DNA from: Streptomyces sp. BHT-5-2
Lineage (GTDB): Bacteria; Actinomycetota; Actinomycetes; Streptomycetales; Streptomycetaceae
DNA: 64,000 nt
Direction of reading: 5' to 3'
NCBI RefSeq assembly: GCF_019774615.1
Contig: NZ_CP081496.1
Coordinates: 372,001 to 436,000 of the forward strand
Position 1 is the stretch's first letter. Every line of letters starts with the position of its first letter. Of the stretch, positions 16,484 to 24,531 are shown piece by piece. Under the pieces are notes generated by a model. That model ran no database searches, had not been told where the DNA came from, and worked only from the letters and a program-made list of their open reading frames with translations. Made by a program: the position numbers and the translations under genes.

Positions 16484-17332
16484 TCAAGCGACATGGGCGG
16501 TGAAACGGGCGACGACCTCCGTGAGAACCTCTGCGCCGTCGCGGGACCACAGGGCCGGATTGAAGATCTCCACCTCGATGGGTCCCCGGTAGCCGGCCGC
16601 GTCGACCCGTTCACGGAACCAGCGCAGATCCACCGCGCCGTCGCCCAACTGCCCGCGCCCCAGCAGGACCCCCTCCGGGAGCGGGGTGATCCAGTCGGCG
16701 AGCTGAAAGGCGGCGATGCGGCAGGGGTGGGCGGCGCGGGCGAGCTGCGCGGCGAGCGTGTCGTCCCACCAAAGGTGGTAGGTGTCCACCACCACGCCCA
16801 CCTGGTCGGCGGGGAACCGCTCCGCCAGATCCAGGGCCTGGGCGAGCGTGGAGACCACGCACCGGTCCGCCGCGTACATCGGGTGGAGCGGTTCCAGGGC
16901 CAGCCGCACGCCGCGCTCTGCCGCGTACGGGGCCAGTTCGGCGAGCGCGTCGGCGACCCGCTCCCGGGCGCCGGGCAGATCCCGGCTGCCCGGCGGCAGC
17001 CCGCCGGAGACCAGGACCAGGGTGTCGGTCCCCAGGGCCGCCGCCTCCTCGACGGCCGCCCGGTTGTCGGCCAGGGCCGCCCGGCGCTCCCCCCGATCCT
17101 CGGCCGTGAAGAAGCCGCCCCGGCAGAGACTGGTGACGGCCAGCCCGGCGTCCCGTACGAGACGGGCCGCGGCGCGCACCCCGTAGGCGCGCACCGGAGC
17201 CCGCCACAGGCCGACGCCCCGCAGGCCCGCCCGGGCGCAGCCGTCGGCGAGTTCGGGCAGCGACCACTGCCGGATCGTCTCCTGATTGAGGCTCAGACGG
17301 GAGAGCAGGGGCGGCGGCTCGGTGTACGTCAC
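16484..17332 (-). CDS. Sugar phosphate isomerase/epimerase (xylose-isomerase-like TIM barrel)
   Basis: 282 aa. Metal-binding residues of the AP_endonuc_2 fold are seen in LALEPLHPMYAADR (Glu), VGVVVDTYHLWWDD (Asp/His), RIAAFQLADW (His-site position) and GPIEVEIFNPALW (Glu). The GTG start at 17332 overlaps the stop of the upstream gene by four bases (GTGA), so the two are coupled. It is the last gene of a three-gene operon of dehydrogenase, DUF993 protein and isomerase. The set of reactions resembles oxidation, isomerisation or lyase cleavage of a sugar or cyclitol; the substrate is not identifiable. Confidence 0.88.
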   Translation of the reverse strand: MTYTEPPPLLSRLSLNQETIRQWSLPELADGCARAGLRGVGLWRAPVRAYGVRAAARLVRDAGLAVTSLCRGGFFTAEDRGERRAALADNRAAVEEAAALGTDTLVLVSGGLPPGSRDLPGARERVADALAELAPYAAERGVRLALEPLHPMYAADRCVVSTLAQALDLAERFPADQVGVVVDTYHLWWDDTLAAQLARAAHPCRIAAFQLADWITPLPEGVLLGRGQLGDGAVDLRWFRERVDAAGYRGPIEVEIFNPALWSRDGAEVLTEVVARFTAHVA

Positions 17333-18498
17333 AGGCTGCCCGCCTCCTCGCAACCATGGACGGCCAGCAGCGCGCGCATTTTGGCGGCGGCCAGGTCCGG
17401 GTCGGGGAACAGGCCCAGCGCGGCGCCGAGTTCGTGGGCGCGGCGCAGATGCGGCAGGGAGCGGGCGGACTGCAGACCACCGACCATGGTGAAGTGCGAC
17501 TGGTGCCCGGCCAGCCAGGCGAGCAGGACCACGCCGGTCTTGTAGTAGCGGGTGGGCGGCGCGAAGAGATGCCGGGCCAGGGGCAGGGTCGGATCGAGGA
17601 CGGCGCGGAAGCCGGCCGGGTCGCCGGCGTCGAGACGGCACAGGGCCTCGGCGGCCAGTGGGGCGAGCGGGTCGAAGACGCCCAACAGGGCGTCGCTGAA
17701 GCCGTGGGCGTCGCCGGCGATCAGCTCCGGATAGTGGAAGTCGTCGCCCGTGTAGCAGCGCACGCCCGCACCCTCCTCCTTGCCCGAGGTCCTTGCGTCC
17801 GCCCCGACTGCCGCCAGCCGGCGGCGCAGCCGTACCTCCCGGGAGGCGTCCAGGAGGGAGACCTTGACACCGTCCACCGCGCCGGGATGGTCGGCGACGA
17901 TGCCGAGCAGGGTCTCCGTGGCGGCGTCGAGGTCCCCACCGCCCCAGTAACCGGCCAGCGCCGGGTCGAACATCGGGCCGAGCCAGTGCAGGATCACCGG
18001 ACGGGAGGTCTGGCGCAGCAGGTGGCCGTAGAGGTCGCGGTAGGCGTCCGGGCCGGCGCCGAGCGCGGCGAGCTGGCGGGACGCCATCAGGACGGGCCGG
18101 GCGCCGGCGTCCTCGGCCACGGCGAGCTGCTCCTCGTAGGCGGCCCGGACATCGGCCAACGTGGCACCGGACGGCGGGAGTTGGTCGGTACCGATGCCGC
18201 AGGCCAGAAGGCCGCCGACGGTACGGGCCTCGGCGGCCGTACGGCGGATCAGCTCGGCGGCGCGCGGCCAGTCCAGGCCCATGCCGCGCTGCGCGGTGTC
18301 CATCGCCTCGGCCACGCCCAGCCCGTGCGCCCACAGGTGGTGGCGGAAGGCGAGGGTGGCGTCCCAGTCGAGGGCGGCCGGGCCGTCCGGTGTGGTGTCG
18401 GCGCGCGGGTCGGCGACCACATGGGCGGCGGCGAAGACCGTACGGGAGCGCGGCCGCGGCGACGTCCCGGACGGGGAGGCGGGCCCCGGCGCGGTCAC
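17329..18498 (-). CDS. DUF993 protein, dihydrodipicolinate-synthase-like aldolase
   Basis: 389 aa, (beta/alpha)8 class I aldolase-like protein of the DUF993 family. Recognisable stretches: FAAAHVVADPRAD, LDWDATLAFRHHLWAHGLGVAEAMDTAQRGMGLDW, VLMASRQLAALG, HWLGPMFDPALAGYWG, VDGVKVSLLD (a Lys in the position of the Schiff-base lysine of this superfamily, inferred), YTGDDFHYPELI and FHAPPTRYYKTG-like FAPPTRYYKTGVVLLAWLAGHQSHF. GTG 18498 overlaps the upstream dehydrogenase stop (GTGA) and the gene's own stop overlaps the next start, so translation is coupled across all three genes. The product probably cleaves or hydrates a keto-sugar intermediate; no member I know of in this setting has a proven substrate. 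Confidence 0.85.
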   Translation of the reverse strand: MTAPGPASPSGTSPRPRSRTVFAAAHVVADPRADTTPDGPAALDWDATLAFRHHLWAHGLGVAEAMDTAQRGMGLDWPRAAELIRRTAAEARTVGGLLACGIGTDQLPPSGATLADVRAAYEEQLAVAEDAGARPVLMASRQLAALGAGPDAYRDLYGHLLRQTSRPVILHWLGPMFDPALAGYWGGGDLDAATETLLGIVADHPGAVDGVKVSLLDASREVRLRRRLAAVGADARTSGKEEGAGVRCYTGDDFHYPELIAGDAHGFSDALLGVFDPLAPLAAEALCRLDAGDPAGFRAVLDPTLPLARHLFAPPTRYYKTGVVLLAWLAGHQSHFTMVGGLQSARSLPHLRRAHELGAALGLFPDPDLAAAKMRALLAVHGCEEAGSL

Positions 18499-19643
18499 CG
18501 GGACGGCTCCGGAACGGGCAGCCGGCGGCCCTCCGCCGAGGAGCGCAGGCCCAGTTCGGCGAGCTGGACGCCGCGGGCGCCCGCCCAGAGGTCCCAGTGC
18601 CAGGGCCCGTCGGCCACCACATGCCGGAGAAAGAGCTCCCACTGGGCCTTGAAGGCGTTGTCGAACTCCCCGTTGTCGGGAACCTCCTGCCACTGGTCGC
18701 GGAACGGCTCGGTGGAAGGGAGGTCGGGGTTCCAGACGGGTTTGGGGGTGGTGGCGCGGTGCTGGACGCGGCAGCGGCGCAGGCCGGCGACGGCGGAGCC
18801 CTCGGTTCCGTCGACCTGGAACTCCAGGAGTTCGTCGCGGTGCACCCGGACCGCCCAGGAGGAGTTGATCTGGGCCAGGACGCCGCCGTCCAGTTCGAAG
18901 AGGGCGTACGCCGCGTCGTCGGCGGTGGCCTCGTAGGGGGCGCCGGACTCGTCCCAGCGGCGCGGGAGGTGGGTGGCGACCCGGGCCTGGACGGCGCGGA
19001 CCGGCCCGAACAGCTCGCGCAGCACGTACTCCCAGTGCGGGAACATGTCGGAGGCGATGCCGCCGCCGTCCTCGGCACGGTAGTTCCAGGAGGGGCGCTG
19101 GGCCGACTGCCGGTCGCCCTCGAAGACCCAGTAGCCGAACTCGCCCCGCACGGACAGGACCCGGCCGAAGAAGCCGCCGTCCAGGAGGCGCCGGAGTTTC
19201 CGTAGCCCCGGGAGGAAGAGCTTGTCCTGGACGACGCCGTGTTTGACGCCGGCCTCCTGGGCGAGCCGGGCGAGTTCCAGGGCCTCGGTCGTGCGGGTGG
19301 CGGTGGGCTTCTCCACGTAGAGGTGCTTACCGGCGGCAAGCGCTTTCTTCACGGCCGGTACGCGGGCGGCGGTCACCTGGGCGTCGAAGTAGATCTCGAC
19401 GGTGTCGTCGGCGAGGACGGTGTCGAGATCGGTGCTCCAGGCGAGGCCGTACCGGTCTGCCAGCGCCCGGACCCGCGGCCCGGAGCGGCCGACCAACACC
19501 GGCTCCGGCCAGATCACCGTGGAGTCGTCGAGCGGGAGTCCACCCTGGTCACGCAGGGCGAGAAGGGAGCGGACCAGGTGCTGGCGGTGGCCCATGCGCC
19601 CGGTCACGCCGTTCATGGCGATGCGTACGGTCCTGCGTGTCAC
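18495..19643 (-). CDS. Gfo/Idh/MocA-family oxidoreductase
   Basis: 382 aa NAD(P)-dependent dehydrogenase. RIAMNGVTGRMGHRQHLVRSL is an atypical Rossmann start with an extended loop; YVEKPTATRTTEALELA contains the catalytic Lys of the EKP motif; GGGIASDMFPHWEYVLRELFG carries the active-site Asp/His. GTG 19643 has AGAGAGG 8 bases upstream. It is the promoter-proximal gene of the leftward operon and is divergent from a LacI regulator, with an AAGCGCTT palindrome in the spacer. The codons at 19338-19350 repeat the 13-base operator word exactly. Probably oxidises a sugar or glycoside as the first step (inference). Confidence 0.88.
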   Translation of the reverse strand: MTRRTVRIAMNGVTGRMGHRQHLVRSLLALRDQGGLPLDDSTVIWPEPVLVGRSGPRVRALADRYGLAWSTDLDTVLADDTVEIYFDAQVTAARVPAVKKALAAGKHLYVEKPTATRTTEALELARLAQEAGVKHGVVQDKLFLPGLRKLRRLLDGGFFGRVLSVRGEFGYWVFEGDRQSAQRPSWNYRAEDGGGIASDMFPHWEYVLRELFGPVRAVQARVATHLPRRWDESGAPYEATADDAAYALFELDGGVLAQINSSWAVRVHRDELLEFQVDGTEGSAVAGLRRCRVQHRATTPKPVWNPDLPSTEPFRDQWQEVPDNGEFDNAFKAQWELFLRHVVADGPWHWDLWAGARGVQLAELGLRSSAEGRRLPVPEPSR

Positions 19644-19715
19644 GGCCCGGCCTCTCTCGCGCTCGGTGGGCGGAGTGGGTGCGGAGTGGGAGGTGCGGAG
19701 GGGTGCCTGTGGACA

Positions 19716-19732
19716 GTAAGCGCTTTCTTCGA
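19716..19732. promoter_or_regulatory. Candidate LacI-family operator (AAGCGCTT core)
   Basis: GTAAGCGCTTTCTTC contains the perfect palindrome AAGCGCTT (19718-19725) with a central CG pair, the usual centre of LacI/CcpA-type operators. It lies midway between the divergent dehydrogenase (19643) and LacI (19821) genes. Confidence 0.55.
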
Positions 19733-19820
19733 GAACGGACGCTAGCCTGCGTGGCAGGTCGCCAACAAGGGTGTGTTCGGCAGGCATTGAGCGGACATCG
19801 AGACGTGCGGGAGGTGCGTG

Positions 19821-21008
19821 ATGGCGGTGACGCTGGCGGATGTGGCGGCACGCGCGGGGGTGTCGTCGGCGACCGTCTCGCGGGTGCTCGGCGGACGCTA
19901 TCGGGTGACGGAGGGCACCCGCGGCCGGGTGCTGCAGGCGGTGGCGGAGCTGGAGTACGTCGTCGACGGCCCGGCGAGCGCACTGGCCGGCGCCGGTTCG
20001 GACCTGGTGGGCATCCTGGTCCACGACATCGCCGACCCGTTCTTCGGGGTGCTGGCGGGCGCCGTCCAGGGGGAGTTGGGCGGGACCGCCGGCCCCTGGG
20101 GCGAGAAGCTGGCGGTGGTGTGCAGTACAGGCGGCTCCCCCGAGCGCGAGCTGGACTATCTCACCCGTCTCCAGCGGCAGCGGGCGGCCGCGGTGGTGCT
20201 GACCGGCGGCGCCCAGGAGGATCCGGGGCACGCTCGGGCACTCGCCGCCCGATTGGCTCGACTGACCGAGGCGGGCACCAGGGTGGTGCTGTGCGGCCGC
20301 CCCCGCCCGGAGCCGCCCAGCGCCCAGGACGGGCAGGAGGCAAAGACGAAGAGGAGACCTCCACGTCTCACCGGACGGCCCCGAGCCGCCACACCACCCA
20401 TCACCCTGGCGTTCGACAACCGCGGCGGCGCCCGGCGGCTGACGGGGCATCTGCTGGCGCTGGGACACCTCCGGATCGGCTGCGTCGCGGGCCCGGCCGG
20501 CCGCACCACCACCGCCGAGCGCCTGGCCGGCCACCGCGACGCGCTCGCCGCACACGGCATAGCGGACGCACCGGAGCGGACGGTCCCCGGGGCCTACGAC
20601 CGCGCCTCGGGCTATGACGCGGCCCTGGAGCTGCTGCGCCGGGAACCTGCGCTGACGGCCGTCGTGGCGGCCAACGACACCGCCGCCCTGGGCGTGTGCG
20701 CGGCGCTGCGCGACCGGGGCCTGCGAATACCCGAGGACGTCTCGGTCGCCGGTTTCGGCGATCTGCCGTTCAGCGCCGACGCCACGCCCGCGCTCACCAC
20801 CGTGCGACTGCCGCTGCGGGAGGCCGGGGCGCGGGCCGGGCGGCTGGCGGTGGGGCGGGTGGCGCCACCGCCGGGCGGGGTGGCGACGCTGCCCGCGGAG
20901 CTGCTGGTCCGGGAGTCGACGGGGCCGGTGCGGTCCGGGGCGACCGCCGTCGAGGGCGTCCGCGGCGCGGTTTCGGGTGGGACCGGCTCGGGCAGGTCTG
21001 GCGGCTGA
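19821..21008 (+). CDS. LacI-family transcriptional regulator with a linker insert
   Basis: 395 aa. The HTH/hinge is MAVTLADVAARAGVSSATVSRVLGGRYRVTEGTRGRVLQAV; the sensor domain follows (DLVGILVHDIADPFFGVLAGAV, AFDNRGGARRLTGHLLALGH, VVAANDTAALGVCAALRDRGLRIPEDVSVAGFGD). Around residues 155-190 there is an extra hydrophilic stretch (PEPPSAQDGQEAKTKRRP) not usual in the family, and a 30-residue Gly/Ser tail. ATG 19821 is chosen because GGGAGG is 6 bases upstream; a GTG directly before it is an alternative. It likely controls the divergent sugar operon and possibly the isomerase gene downstream. Confidence 0.9.
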   Translation: MAVTLADVAARAGVSSATVSRVLGGRYRVTEGTRGRVLQAVAELEYVVDGPASALAGAGSDLVGILVHDIADPFFGVLAGAVQGELGGTAGPWGEKLAVVCSTGGSPERELDYLTRLQRQRAAAVVLTGGAQEDPGHARALAARLARLTEAGTRVVLCGRPRPEPPSAQDGQEAKTKRRPPRLTGRPRAATPPITLAFDNRGGARRLTGHLLALGHLRIGCVAGPAGRTTTAERLAGHRDALAAHGIADAPERTVPGAYDRASGYDAALELLRREPALTAVVAANDTAALGVCAALRDRGLRIPEDVSVAGFGDLPFSADATPALTTVRLPLREAGARAGRLAVGRVAPPPGGVATLPAELLVRESTGPVRSGATAVEGVRGAVSGGTGSGRSGG

Positions 21009-21043
21009 CGTGACACACCCAGCACGGCACTGAAGGTCAACGG

Positions 21044-21214
21044 GGCGGACGGGGACGCGGACGGGGATGCGGACGCGGACAAAGGCGCCGGAAGACAGGA
21101 CTGACGGGCGGGACGAACAGAAGGCACAGGCTGGACAGGCGGGACGAACGGAACGAACAGACGGGCCAGACAGGACAGGCGGGACGAGCGGGACGGATAC
21201 GACGGGACACGACG
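21044..21214 (+). repeat. GGACG-rich simple repeat between LacI and isomerase genes
   Basis: Degenerate GGACG/GGACA pentamer-to-decamer repeats (for example GGGACGAACGGAACGAACAG, GACAGGACAGGCGGGACGAG) fill the spacer with a strong purine/C bias. It looks like slippage-derived filler; no gene or clear promoter is visible within it. Confidence 0.6.
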
Positions 21215-21223
21215 GGAGGCGAT

Positions 21224-22081
21224 ATGGACGAGGATCGCGGCGCACTGGTCGGCATCCGGCCTGCTTTTTCGACGCTCGGGGTGCCGGGAATGCCGGTGGA
21301 TGAGGTGGTGCGGCTGGCCGCCCAGTACGGATATCAGGGGGTGGAGCTGCGGGCCCACCCCGAGGAGCCGGTCCACCCACTGCTGGGCATACGGGAACGC
21401 GCGGCGGTGCGCGGGCGCTTCGCGGACGCGGGCGTGCAGGTCCTGGCCGTCGCCGGGTACGCCAAGGTCGCGGCGGAGTGTCCCGGGGCGGCGGCCGAGG
21501 CGGCGCTGGCGCACGAACTGACCGAACTGGTCCTGCTGGCAGCCGACTTGGGTGCCCGGTACGTCCGGGTCTTCCCCGGCGGCGGCGACCGTCCGGCGGA
21601 GCACGCGGCGGCGGACGCAGTCCGGCGACTGGCCGCGGTGGCACCACTGGCCGCCGAGCGCGGGGTGCGGGTACTGCTGGAGACCCATGACTCGCACCGC
21701 ACCGGAGCAGCAGCGGCCCGGATCCTGGACGCGGTGGACGATCCACACGTGGGCGCGCTGTGGGATGTGCTGCACAGCTGGCTCGGCGGGGAGGCCCCCA
21801 CGGCGACCCGCGCCGCACTGGGCCGACATCTCGGATACGTACAGGTCAAAGACGTGGCATCGCCTCACGACCTGACGCCGCTTCAGCTGGGAGCCGGAGC
21901 ACTGCCACTAGCGGAAGTGGTGACGACAGTGGTGACGACACTCGATCCCGGGCGCATCGACTGGTGGTGCTGGGAATACGAGAAGCGCTGGTATCCGAAC
22001 GCGGCGGAACTCCCGGCCCTGCTGAAGCAGGGCCGGGCACACCTGGACCGGCTGACCGAGGAGGCGAGCAACCAAGGCTGA
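21224..22081 (+). CDS. Sugar phosphate isomerase/epimerase (TIM barrel)
   Basis: 285 aa AP_endonuc_2-type barrel. Motifs include GIRPAFSTLGVPGMPVDEVVRLAAQYGYQGVELRAHP, RVLLETHDSHRTG (metal-site Glu and His), VGALWDVLHSW (Asp/His), YVQVKDVASP (His-equivalent position) and DWWCWEYEKRWYPNAAEL (terminal Glu). GGGAGG is 5 bases before ATG 21224. It is the second barrel of this type in the cluster (with 16484-17332) and follows the LacI gene on the same strand. The pair may act at successive steps of one pathway or on epimeric substrates (inference). Confidence 0.88.
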   Translation: MDEDRGALVGIRPAFSTLGVPGMPVDEVVRLAAQYGYQGVELRAHPEEPVHPLLGIRERAAVRGRFADAGVQVLAVAGYAKVAAECPGAAAEAALAHELTELVLLAADLGARYVRVFPGGGDRPAEHAAADAVRRLAAVAPLAAERGVRVLLETHDSHRTGAAAARILDAVDDPHVGALWDVLHSWLGGEAPTATRAALGRHLGYVQVKDVASPHDLTPLQLGAGALPLAEVVTTVVTTLDPGRIDWWCWEYEKRWYPNAAELPALLKQGRAHLDRLTEEASNQG

Positions 22082-22192
22082 CTCGAGGAAGAGGAAACGG
22101 ATGCACACCAAGGCAGGCGGGCCGGCCCCATGAAGACGGGGCAGACGGGCACCGGCCCGCACAAGCACGAGCGGCGGCACGCCAGTCGAGGC

Positions 22193-22247
22193 GATGCCCC
22201 AGGTGCGCGGCAGACCGGACCAGGGCCGATGCCCCAGGTGCGCGGCA
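22193..22247 (+). repeat. Direct repeat, two 20-base copies with 35-base period
   Basis: GATGCCCCAGGTGCGCGGCA occurs exactly at 22193-22212 and 22228-22247. The surrounding gap 22082-22593 is less GC-rich toward its 3' end (22370-22560), where the promoter for the GH3 gene is expected, and contains no convincing gene. Confidence 0.7.
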
Positions 22248-22593
22248 AACCTGGCCGGGACGGGCCAGGCCATACAGACAGGAACAGCACCTCACCCAGC
22301 ACCCGACAACACAGAGACAAGCAACACCGTCACCGCCACCGCCAGGATCAGGCCGCCACCGCAGACAGGCCCACCGTAAGGAACAAATCACTCTCCGTAA
22401 TCGTTGCAAGTATAAGGAAGCACGCGCGAGCCCAACCCCGCCCCACCGCAACCCCACCACACCCCACCCGCCACCGCAATCCCTGAACGACGCCGACGTC
22501 CACCGTCATTGACCGGCAGTTGTTTTCCGGCTATCCGTGTCTCCTTGGAAGTTTCCTTCACGCGTTCGAGGAAGCCCCCCGGAAGGAGCGCAG

Positions 22594-24414
22594 ATGCACT
22601 CCAGACGTACCGTCCTGACCACCGCCGCCGCAGCCGCAGCGACCGCCGCCCTGGGCGCCGGCCCCGCGCACTCCGTCCCCTCCCCCACTCCGCAGCCCTC
22701 GCGCGCCACCCTGGACCGGCTGCGCCGGCTCATCGCCCGGATGTCGCCGGAGGAGAAGGCGGGGCAACTCTTCGTGATGCGGGTGTACGGGGAGTCCGCC
22801 ACCGACCCGGACCCCGCCGACGTCGCGGCCAACCGCAAGGAGATCGGGGTCGACAACGCCGCCGAGCTGATCGCCAGGTACCACGTCGGCGGCATCATCT
22901 ACTTCGGCTGGGCGCACAACACCCGCGACCCGCACCAGATCGCCGAGTTGTCCAACGGCATCCAGGATGCCGCCGCCGACCTGCGCGTGCCCGTCCCGGT
23001 GCTGATCTCCACCGACCAGGAGCACGGCATAGTGGCGAGGATCGGGGAGCCGGCGACGCTGCTGCCCGGGGCGATGGCGCTGGGTGCCGGCGGGTCCGTG
23101 GAGGACGCCCGAACGGCCGGGCGGATCTCCGGGCAGGAGTTGCGGGCGATGGGCCTCCGGCAGGACTACGCGCCGGACGCGGACGTCAATGTGAACCCCG
23201 CCAACCCGGTCATCGGCGTCCGCTCCTTCGGGGCCGACCCGGAGGCGGTGGCCCGTATGGTCGCGGCCCAGGTGGGCGGCTATCAGGACGCGGGGGTGGC
23301 GGCGTGTGCCAAGCACTTCCCCGGGCACGGGGACACCGATACCGACAGCCACGTCGGGCTGCCGTACATCCACCACAGCGCCGAGGAGTGGGAGCGGCTG
23401 GACGCGCCGCCCTTCAAGGCGGCGATCGCCGCCGGGATCGACTCGGTGATGACGGCGCACATCGTGGTGCCGGCCCTCGACCCCAGTGGTGATCCGGCGA
23501 CGCTGTCCCGGCCGATCGTCACCGGCATCCTGCGGGAGCGGCTGGGTTACGACGGGGTGGTGGTGACCGATTCGCTCGGCATGGAGGGCGTCCGGGTGAA
23601 ATACGGGGACGACCGGGTGCCGGTGCTGGCGCTGAGGGCCGGGGTGGACCAGTTGCTGAACCCGCCGGATCTGTCGGTCGCGCACGGCGCGGTCGTCCGG
23701 GCGCTGCGGGACGGGGAACTGAGCGAGCGGGAGATCGACGCCAAGCTGCTGCGGATCCTGTTGCTGAAGGAACGCCGGGGGCTGTTCGACGACCCGTACA
23801 CCTCGCGGCAGCAGGTGGACCGGGTGGTGGGGACGCGGGCCCACCGGGTCGCCGCGGACCGGATCGCGGACCGCACCACGACGCTGCTGCGGAACGACGG
23901 CGGGCTGCTGCCGCTGTCCCGGCGGCGGACCGGGCGGCTGCTGGTGGCCGGGGTGGACCCGGCCGCGCCGACCGGCACCGGCGGCCCGCCGACCGAGGTC
24001 CTGGCGCGGGAGCTGACCCGGCTGGGGTTCGAGGCCACCGCGCTGTCCACCGGGACGGCGCCGTCCCGGCAGGCGATCGCCCGGGCGCGGGCGGCGCTGG
24101 GCCGGCGGGACGCGGCGGTGGTGGCGACGTACGACGTCACCGCGTCGTCGGCGCAGCGGACGCTGGTCGCGGAGCTGCTGGCCACGGGGAAGCCGGTGGT
24201 GCAGCTGGCGATCCGCAATCCGTACGACATCGCCCTGCTGGACGGTGTGGAGGCGGCGCTGGCCAGCTATTCGTGGACGGATGTGGAGCTGCGGGCGGCG
24301 GCCCGGGTGATCGCCGGGCGGCGGGATCCGAAGGGCCGGCTGCCGGTGCCGATAATGCGCGCGGACGCGCCGCAGACCGCGCTGTACCAGATCGGGCACG
24401 GGCTGCGGTACTGA
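22594..24414 (+). CDS. Exported glycoside hydrolase family 3, NagZ-like beta-N-acetylglucosaminidase
   Basis: 606 aa. A twin-arginine-like export signal MHSRRTVLTTAAAAAATAALGAGPAHS opens the protein. The GH3 TIM barrel has the NagZ-type motif KHFPGHGDTDTDSHVGLP (Lys240 and the following His/Asp pair that serves as acid/base in this subgroup) and the nucleophile Asp326 in VVVTDSLGMEGV. Residues about 410-606 are the GH3 C-terminal alpha/beta sandwich domain (ADRTTTLLRNDGG, VQLAIRNPYDIALL). Length fits two-domain Streptomyces GlcNAcases. GGAAGGAG precedes ATG 22594. Probable role: release of GlcNAc from chitin or cell-wall fragments outside the cell. Confidence 0.92.
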   Translation: MHSRRTVLTTAAAAAATAALGAGPAHSVPSPTPQPSRATLDRLRRLIARMSPEEKAGQLFVMRVYGESATDPDPADVAANRKEIGVDNAAELIARYHVGGIIYFGWAHNTRDPHQIAELSNGIQDAAADLRVPVPVLISTDQEHGIVARIGEPATLLPGAMALGAGGSVEDARTAGRISGQELRAMGLRQDYAPDADVNVNPANPVIGVRSFGADPEAVARMVAAQVGGYQDAGVAACAKHFPGHGDTDTDSHVGLPYIHHSAEEWERLDAPPFKAAIAAGIDSVMTAHIVVPALDPSGDPATLSRPIVTGILRERLGYDGVVVTDSLGMEGVRVKYGDDRVPVLALRAGVDQLLNPPDLSVAHGAVVRALRDGELSEREIDAKLLRILLLKERRGLFDDPYTSRQQVDRVVGTRAHRVAADRIADRTTTLLRNDGGLLPLSRRRTGRLLVAGVDPAAPTGTGGPPTEVLARELTRLGFEATALSTGTAPSRQAIARARAALGRRDAAVVATYDVTASSAQRTLVAELLATGKPVVQLAIRNPYDIALLDGVEAALASYSWTDVELRAAARVIAGRRDPKGRLPVPIMRADAPQTALYQIGHGLRY

Positions 24415-24429
24415 GGGCGGCGGGCCGGT

Positions 24430-24464
24430 GGGTGCGTGTCCTCGCCTCGGGAGGACACGCACCC
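24430..24464. terminator. Bidirectional terminator hairpin
   Basis: Perfect 14-bp arms GGGTGCGTGTCCTC and GAGGACACGCACCC with a 7-base loop, 15 bases after the GH3 stop and before the convergent S37 peptidase. Confidence 0.8.
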
Positions 24465-24531
24465 GCCGCGCGTCCGGGCGCCCGTGTGCCGTCCGGCAGG
24501 GCGCGCGGGGGGGCGCGGGCCTAGGGCCGCG

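Noticed and set aside
18495..21818. A very long leftward open frame covering the dehydrogenase and continuing over the LacI and isomerase genes
   Set aside because: Only 18495-19643 shows family motifs and a ribosome-binding site; the rest is antisense to clearly conserved genes and exists because GC-rich DNA lacks stops.
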